The notes under the pieces are model-generated. The model ran no database searches and had not been told where the DNA came from. It worked only from the letters and a program-made list of their open reading frames with translations. From Meghimatium bilineatum (Eukaryota; Mollusca; Gastropoda; Stylommatophora; Philomycidae), in assembly GCA_034231615.1 (NCBI GenBank), contig CM067316.1:32676009-32740008 (forward strand): DNA of 64,000 bases, written 5' to 3'. Shown piece after piece: positions 57,021-64,000 of the stretch. The position numbers and the translations under genes are program-made. Numbering within the stretch: the first letter of the stretch is position 1; every line of letters begins with the position of its first letter.

Positions 57021-57689
57021 TTTCCTTCTATCACATATACTTTATTTCTTCGCTTTACATTTATAGTTACATATGTCTACATAAGTATGTCTACATAGCT
57101 AAGTTTATTACCCTTACACATTCACCTTCTTGTGCGATTCTACCATTTTCTCCTTTTAACCCACCATTTCTCTTATTTTTTTACACACTCTTTTCTATCT
57201 TGTCTCCATATATCTTTTTCATCAATATTACAAATAAAACATATCACTCGACATTTGCAAGTCACATGCAGAAACATATCATCTGGGCAAATATTGAAAG
57301 GCAACATTAACACTTGATATTTGATGGAGACAGAGGATATTTGTATCTTTAGACGTCAGTGTCGGATCAGACAGTTACCATGACAACAAATGCAGATGTT
57401 ATAATGCCACTTACTCAAATTCTTTAATGTATTGTATTTGTGAAAAAAAAGAATTAATTCGTTCAATAAGACTGCATATTAACAAAAGAGAAATAGAAGT
57501 ATGTCTATTTTTTTATCATATAGTAAAACTCATTGTGGAAACAAAGGTGATGGGTACCCCTAGGTGGGTCATTTTATTTGGCATTATGCATAACTACTTA
57601 GTAATGTATAATTCACATAACTTTGTAGCATTTGGAATCATATTCCCAGTTCACTTCCTTGTGAACTACGCTCACTAACGGCACACGCT
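57021..57689. other. Unassigned
   Basis: AT-rich; open frames without known motifs. Confidence 0.35.
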
Positions 57690-58084
57690 TTATTCTATGG
57701 TTAGTCTTTATTTTGAATGTAATATTTTCCTTGTGTACTAGATGTTCAGAAGGTCGCCTTTTTTGGGAGGGGTATATATAATGATTTTTTCCATTCATCC
57801 AGCCATGTACCGCTTTCCCATATTTTGCAGCAGAGTTTGTGGTAAATCTTGATTCCGGTCTCGCCGCCTGCGTGTATCATTTCAGTTGTTAAGCCATCAT
57901 TGCCCGGGGCTTTACCTTTCTTTAAACTTTCTATTGCGTATCTTACTTCTTCCTTTGTGGGTTCTGGCTCCTTTTCATATTCGTTTATTGTTCTGTTTTT
58001 GGTTTTTCTTGGGTCATTATACATCTCACTGCAGTGTTCCTTCCATCTATGAAAGATATGCTTCCCTTCTGTTAGTATGTTTCC
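57690..58084 (-). mobile_element. LINE fragment, start of RT domain
   Basis: The minus strand at 57746-58024 reads EVRYAIESLKKGKAPGNDGL then TTEMIHAGGETGIKIYHKLC and CKIWESGTWLDEWKKSLYIP then LPKKA, the RT opening blocks with the highly conserved GKAPGxDG. Open over 92 codons, so relatively well kept. Confidence 0.9.
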
Positions 58085-58305
58085 TTATCATATATAGAGA
58101 CATAACTGTTTAGAAAGACACATAATGGAGGGAAGAGTACCTGGTAAGAGGAGAAGGGGCAGACCAAGAAGACGATGGACTGACGACATTAAAGATAACA
58201 TGAATACATCGCTAGAAAATGCAAGCCACATCGCCCAAGACAGAGAGAGGTTCAGAGAGTTCATTGGGAAGACAACGTTCTGGAAGGAATACGTCACATG
58301 ACACT
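58085..58305 (+). mobile_element. LINE 3' end (FWKEYVT type)
   Basis: The plus strand reads IMEGRVPGKRRRGRPRRRWT then DDIKDNMNTSLENASHIAQD and FREFIGKTTFWKEYVT stop at about 58302. GKRxRGRPxxxWxDDI is the common LINE tail. Confidence 0.85.
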
Positions 58306-58790
58306 AGATGTTCTAGCCGTACATCTTCTCATATTATCAATGTACTTCATTTTTCTACGTTCTACTCTCATACCTATAAGGTATAACCATATTGCCACCA
58401 TGTGGTTGATATGGTTACATGTAGACATTAGATAATTTCCAAAATGTTGTAGATCTTCATTTGAATGGATGTATGAATACAAAATAGTGAAAGAATACAA
58501 TCTACACACTCTGAGAATTGGATTCTTTTGGATATGAAATAAAGTGCTACCATAAAATTTAAAATTCCCTTTCTTTGGAAGTGATTGTGTCCATTCTGTA
58601 AACCACATTTTTGTTCCCCATATAATTTGACAAAATGTTTTCATTACATGTATTGTTTCTATGCCCCTATGTTTGAGAAGTTTTGCAGAGATAGTATCTA
58701 TTCCCTTTGTCTTTCCACTTTTTAATGACTGTATAGCATCTTCAACATCAATAACTTCCTATTATACTCTCACTCTGAACCATCAGTCAC
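58306..58790 (-). mobile_element. LINE fragment, start of RT domain, second family member
   Basis: The minus strand reads DAIQSLKSGKTKGIDTISAK then LLKHRGIETIHVMKTFCQII and WGTKMWFTEWTQSLPKKGNF. This is the RT opening with GKAPGID changed to GKTKGID; the IIP between SL and LPKKGN has been lost. The nearby sequence toward 58310 is broken. Confidence 0.85.
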
Positions 58791-58919
58791 ATGACACGCG
58801 TGATTCTCAATTCATTTTAATCATTAGTTTTTGTATAATGTAGTGAGTGTCGCTGACCTTCACTGACAAACACTATATGATCTGGTCTTGGAGCAGCTTA
58901 GGATTAGACGCATTTCTTC

Positions 58920-59125
58920 ATTCTCTCATCATCATCATCAAATGCCGTCTCCGCAACGAAGGTTGGCTGCAACGTATCTCCAACATCTCCGGTCTCTTGT
59001 CTTGGTGGTGCACTCTGCTAGAATGTAACCTGTCCATCGTGAAATGTTACTATCCCACTTGTATCTCTGCCTACCTCTTGCTCGCTTCCCTTTGACTATA
59101 CCCTCAAGTAAGGTTTTCAATAAGG
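58920..59125 (-). mobile_element. LINE 3' end with ATG-repeat tail
   Basis: The minus strand reads LLEGIVKGKRARGRQRYKWD then SNISRWTGYILAECTTKTRD and RRCWRYVAANLRCGDGI stop, followed by gatgatgatgatgag. Best copy of the family seen at 976-1090, 53091-53221 and 53355-53485. Confidence 0.9.
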
Positions 59126-59654
59126 TGTCATGAATAATAAGCCAGAATTAACTTCATTCTCTATAAGCTGCAATGTTCTCTATAATATGTTCATACTAGG
59201 AGTGATCAAGTGTCAGCATGTCTACACTCAATATCTAAGTTGGTAAAAGAGGAAGATAGACATTAGCTCTTCAAGTCGCTAAGCCACCATATTTTTTAGC
59301 AACAATAAGATCTAGCCTGAACAGATATTTTCTTACCTTAACGTGATATCTATAAGATATATTGCGAGCAAATGTTACCTCCAGATACATACACAGTGTT
59401 TGACCAATTTCTTGTAACCCCCTTGCTCTAAGCGGCGCTTGTGTACATCCAATGTGCTATGTAGACAACACAGAGTTCCAATATCATGCTCCGGAATGTT
59501 CTGTACATAAAATATACATAACAGATCACATATAATCGGACTCTCTGGGGTATTCCTCTTCTCCATGTTGCATACACATCAGTCGTGTGCGTTGTACATT
59601 TTGACTTGTAATAAGAATGTCGAGTAGAGAACACTGTGTCAGCATGTAATATAT
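59126..59654. other. Unassigned
   Basis: No gene recognised; frames on the minus strand lack motifs. Confidence 0.35.
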
Positions 59655-60090
59655 AAATGGTTGGTTGGTTGGTTGCTGATCCAGCGGTCCATGGGCTCAT
59701 GCCCTTTGACCTAATGCCATTAGATGGCATTATATTGCTGGGAAGTCTGTGGATTTTCGGCCCACCCCGGGACAGAGCCAGAGAATAACTATCACACCTC
59801 CAGGAAGGTAGGTTTAAACCTATGCACTGCTCCTAGCCACTGTAGCCAAGATAGGGTTCACTGTGCTCATTCCCCGCCACCAGTTGACTACTGGTTATGC
59901 CGAACTTCTCTATTGCTCCAGGCATGCAACCAAATGTTCAAGTCAAAAGTATTGTCACGTCCTGAGTCACTGTGCCTCTATGATGGGCCTCAGCCATAGG
60001 AAAAACAGTGATGTCAGTTTCCTCCTCCTCAGTGCTGCACAGTACATTTCTGGCTCCATCCCAACCACAGAGGGTGCATACATATATATT
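59655..60090 (-). mobile_element. GC-richer block with (AACC)n-type tail, probable retroelement 3' end
   Basis: On the minus strand the block ends in gatcagcaaccaaccaacca, a simple-repeat tail like those of LINE or SINE copies. The composition is distinctly richer in G+C than its surroundings. No protein motif or tRNA box was recognised, so the family is unknown. Confidence 0.45.
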
Positions 60091-60705
60091 CTGGCAAACA
60101 TGTAAAACATTTCAACAACTAAACAAAATCATAATTGTATAGATGACGTGCCATGAAGCTTCTATAAGAAGATAACCTCAATATAACGGCATGTCATCCA
60201 CTAAGGTTTTCTGTTGCATGGATGGTATGTCTAGTGGGCCATTAGTGAGACCCACAGAAAGTGATGGACGATCATCAATAGTTATATTGCACTGTGTGGT
60301 GGTGGTAGGGGGGGGGAGACCTTACACCATTCCGTGTTTATATCATTCGTAGCAAGGGCTGACAGGGTGCTAAGCAATTTATTTCAGGAGCTGTGCCAAG
60401 TGTCATAAAAGTGAGAGGAAGAGAAAACAAAAGAGAAATGATGGTTTTTCCGTCTTTACATTAGGTGATGACGCTGGTGAGTGTAATGGTACAGATGGAT
60501 CACGAAGCTTTCAAATTGCTGCTTTTCTCGTGACTAATTTTGCCGATCTTCGATCCGTAAGGACGACAACAGAATATACATAAGAAACCCGTGTTTATAG
60601 ATGCATGTGACATTCGTCTGCATCTACAACCCTCAAGACCCTCTCCGATAGTTGGATGCCTCTGAGTTACGCAATACTCACTGATGCACGATCAACGACC
60701 AGTTC
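60091..60705. other. Unassigned
   Basis: Contains a G9 tract near 60310. Nothing recognised. Confidence 0.35.
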
Positions 60706-60709
60706 TTCT

Positions 60710-60865
60710 ATATAAATTGGATTGATAATACAATCGTTCAAGGAATTTGGAATGATAATGCAATCGTTCAAGGAATTTGGATTGATAATACAATCGTTCA
60801 ATGAATTTGGATTGATAATATAATCGTTCAAGGAAAATAGTTTAATTATACAATCGTTATACAAT
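60710..60865. repeat. 30-bp minisatellite, ~5 copies
   Basis: Unit attgataatacaatcgttca then aggaatttgg. A related stretch (acaatcgttcaaggaaattg) reappears at 61650-61720 on the far side of a LINE, so the LINE probably inserted into this array. Confidence 0.85.
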
Positions 60866-60869
60866 CGAG

Positions 60870-61610
60870 AGAAACAGCAGTTACAAAATCATGTTAATGC
60901 ACTCACGACAATATGCACCAAGTATAACATGAAAATAAATACGCAGAAAACAGAAGTAATGAAAATCAACAAGTCACCTAATCTAGTGAACTTTACAATA
61001 ATCAAAACTAAAGTGAAATAAATTTCAGAATTTAAATATCTGGGAAGTATATTTAGAGATAACGTGAAATTAGACAAGAGAGATTGAGACAAGGTGCCAG
61101 AAAGTAAATTTAGTGACATACCAGATATAACCATTACAGTTCAACCCAAAGAACAAGATGGAAGTCCAGAGACAGATGACAAAAAGTATTTTTATGCCAA
61201 CACTCTGCTATCAATGCCAGACATGGTCGTTGCCAGCAGCGCAGCAGAGGAAACGTACACCATTTGAGATGAAATGCATGAGAAAAACCGTAAAAGTGAT
61301 GAAACTAGACAAAATGAGAAATTATTAAATAGAAGAAGAATCGGCATAAGATCATGCACATAATACATTGAGAAACAACAAATAAAATGGTTTGGACACC
61401 TTATAAGATTGAACCATTACCAACAACAACACAACATAATAATTCCGGAAACAGGGCCAGAGTAAGATATAGAACAAGATGGATATATAACATCAAGACA
61501 ACGCTGGACAAACACTGATTCAACGCAGCCAAGGCGACACATCTGGTCTTGGATAGATAACTAAAGCTCCCAGTATTATGTATTACCTACGTTTAACGTC
61601 AAGTGCAGAT
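60870..61610 (+). mobile_element. LINE fragment, RT end to C-terminal region
   Basis: The plus strand reads TKYNMKINTQKTEVMKINKS, then ISEFKYLGSIFRDNVKLDKR, then YIEKQQIKWFGHLIRLNHYQ (near 61365-61425). These are the ordered post-catalytic LINE blocks. Several stops. Bounded on both sides by the 30-bp repeat vocabulary. Confidence 0.85.
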
Positions 61611-61905
61611 ACTCTGACCATGATCCACCTGGGAATAGACAATATACAAAATACAATCGTTCAAGGAAATTGGACTGTTCATACAACCGGTCAAAGATTT
61701 TCGACGGATTATGAAATCGTTTGAGACTGTTTTGCAGTTGACCTTATATTACAGTTTTTAGCAGCACTTTTGCCATCCACTAGATGAAAGCTCACCAATA
61801 AGAATTTCTTTGGAATACGATCGTGTGACGCTGTTTTCAAAAGTCTATGCCATCTTAAACTTATATGTCTGAGAGTCGATTAGAGGGTCAGTATCGTCGC
61901 TCGCT
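61611..61905. repeat. Residual 30-bp repeat units and unassigned DNA
   Basis: acaatcgttcaaggaaattg near 61652 resembles the array at 60710-60865. The rest is unrecognised. Confidence 0.5.
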
Positions 61906-62420
61906 ACATGACCCTACAAGATCTCTCTTAAAGATGGACAAAGGTCCTAAAAGATTTGTCTTATAGCAGGTAATCCTGTCCAGTCTTTAATATTATCAAT
62001 CCATACGTTCCTCTTACCTTCTCCTCTGCTTCCACCCTCAACTGTTTCCTGCAAGATATTTTTGGAAAGAAAATTGTGCCTCATCACGTGGCCAAATCAC
62101 ACAAGTTTGCGTTGCTTCATCACTGTCATGAGATGTTCTTGTTGACCTTGCAAGTGTATTTATTTTGCTTCTCACGAATATGCTATACCCCCATGTATTC
62201 TCCATTTCTGCTGTAATTGTTCAACTCTGACATCTGTTCAATGAATAGATATTATTAGTGACTTATAAATGCTTGTTTTCACGTCTGTACTTATTCCTCT
62301 CTTCCGTATGGTCCTTAATGTTGACATTTCAACATAAGCTATTTCAAGTCTAGTCTTTATTTCCTTAGTAGGGCTTCCTACACTGCTCGTATAAGGTTCT
62401 AAGTATATCTTCTTCTTCAC
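61906..62420 (-). mobile_element. LINE fragment, C-terminal region
   Basis: The minus strand at 62238-62420 reads KIYLEPYTSSVGSPTKEIKT then RLEIAYVEMSTLRTIRKRGI. Farther on, toward 61980-62130, VMKQRKLVWFGHVMRHNFLS then KNILQETVEGGSRGEGKRN and WIDNIKDWTGL. It has the same block order as the LINE at 33797-34545 but is more decayed. Confidence 0.8.
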
Positions 62421-62570
62421 CTTTCATTCTCAAACTCCCGCTGAATATCTAGCAGGGCAATGGTCCTATTAGATTTCCAGCAGAATGTAGTCCAGAGAAT
62501 GGAAATGCGTTGTGTCGCAGTTTTATTTGCGCCAATGGCCCGACACATCCGTCTTCGGCGGGTTAAGTAT
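62400..62570 (-). mobile_element. Dispersed repeat, GAA-tailed family
   Basis: Plus-strand text begins atcttcttcttcacctttca and ends gcccgacacatccgtcttcg then gcggg, matching 55935-56110. It touches or overlaps the LINE fragment at its left. Confidence 0.7.
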
Positions 62571-62599
62571 ATAGAGGTATTAATTTCTTCTAGTTTCTA

Positions 62600-62975
62600 T
62601 GTCTTGTAGTCTTTATGGTTTATGGTATATTGTCACCATAGTATCTTGTCTCTATGGTATTTTATCCCCATAATATCTTGTCTCCATGGTATCTTATTTC
62701 CATGGTATTTTATCTCCATAATATATTGTCTCCATGGTATCTTATTTCCATGGTAGTTTGTCTCCATGCTATCTTTTCTCCATGGTATCATGTCTCCATG
62801 GTATCTTGTCTCCATATTATATTGTCTCCATGGTATCTTGTCTCCATATTATATTGTCTCCATGGTATCTTATCTCTCTGGTATCTTGTCTCTATGGTAT
62901 CTTGTCTCCATGGTATCTTGTCTCCATGGTATCTTGTCTCCATATTATTTTGTCTGTATGACATCTTGTCTCATA
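62600..62975. repeat. 16-bp minisatellite, ~22 copies
   Basis: Unit tctccatggtatcttg with variants (ccataatat, ccatattat, ttccatgg). Contains NcoI-like ccatgg in most units. The unit has no stop over three periods, so frames such as 62654-63058 are artefacts. Confidence 0.93.
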
Positions 62976-63364
62976 ATCCGCTGTCAGACATTGGTCAGGG
63001 TTTTGTAGTTAGAATAGAGGATTTTAGTCAGCGAATTTACCATCAGCGGTCGTGGTGAATGAGAAGTCCATATAACTAATTAACCCCCGGGATCAAATAA
63101 CATTGCATACTTTTCAGGTTCCACTAAATGATTGTTAGAATATTCGTGTCTGTCCGGAGTGCGGGCACTTCGGATCCAGTACAGATCACATTTCATTGTG
63201 GTTTTTATAAGAATTGCTGTATACACTGTATAGATTCTGCGAAATAGTATCATTTGCCTGTGTAAATTTATCTTTATTTTCTTCAGTGTGTCTGTTGAAA
63301 TATCACTACCAATGATGACTACAGTTTTATTTAATGTAACAACCATTTCTACAAAATTCTGTTT
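62976..63364. other. Unassigned
   Basis: The open frame at 63080-63346 (-) has no motif I recognise. Confidence 0.35.
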
Positions 63365-63850
63365 CTGAGCGTTGTATCAATTCACTGCATCATGTAATTC
63401 ACTGTATCGAGTGTGAATAGTAGAAAAAAACTATCCGCAAGCATTCAGTATGCCCTATTTGATTAGAAGAAAGGAATATCAACATTGATTCACTGTGTCG
63501 AGTGTGATTAGTGGAATCACATGTGAGTATCAATTCACTGAGTATGATTATACGAAACCAATATCGTCGATTCATTATCGAATACGTTGGGTATTCGAAA
63601 CAATAGTGGTAGCAAGTTTCGGTATTGATTAATTGCGTCGAGTGTGATTAATGGAAGCAAATATAAGTATCGATTCACTGCGTTGAGTATGATTAGAGGA
63701 AACAAATATGAGTGTCAATTCGCTGTCATGTGTAATTCTAGTAACAGAAAGGGTCATATGTTCACGGCCATATTTATTACTGGAAACAAATATTGATATT
63801 GATTCACGGCCGTATGTAATAGGCAGTGATTAAAATCAACAAAATTTAAT
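63365..63850. repeat. ~42-bp degenerate minisatellite
   Basis: Loose copies of ttgattcactgcgtcgagtg then tgattagtggaaacaaatat. Old and diverged. Confidence 0.75.
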
Positions 63851-63947
63851 TGGTGAAACCAATATCAACATTTCGGGAAAAATAAACTGATGAAACATAT
63901 TATTTATGTTGCCAGTGTTCTATTAGTCCATAAAGAAGAATTATGCA

Positions 63948-64000
63948 ACAAACGGGTTTTGAAGCAGGTCCGTTCAGATGGCATCAACTCGCTTCGCAAC
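63948..64000 (-). mobile_element. tRNA-derived SINE, cut by the window end
   Basis: The minus strand reads gttgcgaagcgagttgatgc then catctgaacggacctgcttc and aaaacccg, matching the B-box part of the SINE family at 8150, 27348-27954 and 39721-40155 (ggttcaaatcccg altered to gcttcaaaacccg). Confidence 0.72.

Noticed and set aside
56214-57310. Series of plus-strand frames with HIHVHMYRSN / TYMFTCIALT repeats
   Set aside because: Products of the 46-bp minisatellite, with different frames open in parallel and no splice or start context.
59724-60105. Short plus-strand frames in a GC-richer block, considered as a host exon
   Set aside because: No splice sites framing a consistent exon, no known motif, and a simple-repeat tail suggests a retroelement.
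62633-63058. Frames reading YLVSMVSCLHGILSP on the plus strand and ETRYHGDMIPW on the minus
   Set aside because: Artefacts of the 16-bp tctccatggtatcttg array; both strands are open.
1-64000. LTR retrotransposon or viral insertions
   Set aside because: I saw no long terminal repeats, primer-binding site, capsid, protease, integrase or envelope motifs; all RT signals fit LINE or Penelope-like types.

Overview
The window looks like non-coding DNA from the nuclear genome of an invertebrate animal. It is AT-rich, has no operons or dense open frames, and is filled with minisatellites, broken non-LTR retrotransposons (LINEs), a Penelope-like retroelement, SINEs, a hAT MITE and a decayed Tc1/mariner transposase. 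The one host-gene signal I can defend is a single exon at 20715-20947 (+). It encodes a KN motif (CPYGYHIDLDF) typical of KANK-family talin-binding scaffold proteins. This motif wording suggests a protostome, perhaps an arthropod, but the phylum is not settled. If the exon belongs to a working KANK gene, most of the window is probably intron or 5' flank. I found no ankyrin-repeat or coiled-coil exons.

Layout. 0-20 kb: alternating minisatellites (unit lengths 16-61 bp) and LINE pieces, with a nested LINE cluster at 14.0-17.0 kb that splits one minisatellite. 20.3-22.5 kb: the KANK-like exon, followed 0.5 kb downstream by an intronless 338-codon ORF. That ORF belongs to an unnamed, widely repeated animal family and has a DDE-transposase-like arrangement of acidic residues. 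23.5-28 kb: LINE RNase H remnants, the mariner remnant, and a 607-bp inverted SINE pair flanked by a perfect 13-bp direct repeat. 28-40 kb: minisatellites, LINE fragments (one bounded by 11-bp direct repeats) and a Penelope-like reverse transcriptase. 40-46 kb: several SINEs and an RTE-type LINE with a C-terminal C2H2 finger. 46-52 kb: a 34-bp satellite, a 5S-rRNA-like unit and a long LINE 3' half. 52.7-55.4 kb: a diverging satellite superfamily carrying a hAT MITE with 8-bp TSDs. 56-64 kb: further satellites and LINE scraps, ending in a truncated SINE.

Two themes tie the window together. First, several minisatellites are split by transposable elements, so the arrays are older than the insertions and give a relative order of events. 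Second, several short arrays are made of LINE coding sequence, which suggests that tandem amplification started inside dead LINEs. Most long open frames in the window are artefacts of arrays whose units, or multiples of units, lack stops. LINE family labels rest on remembered protein motifs, not a database search, and all LINE boundaries are approximate unless direct repeats are given.
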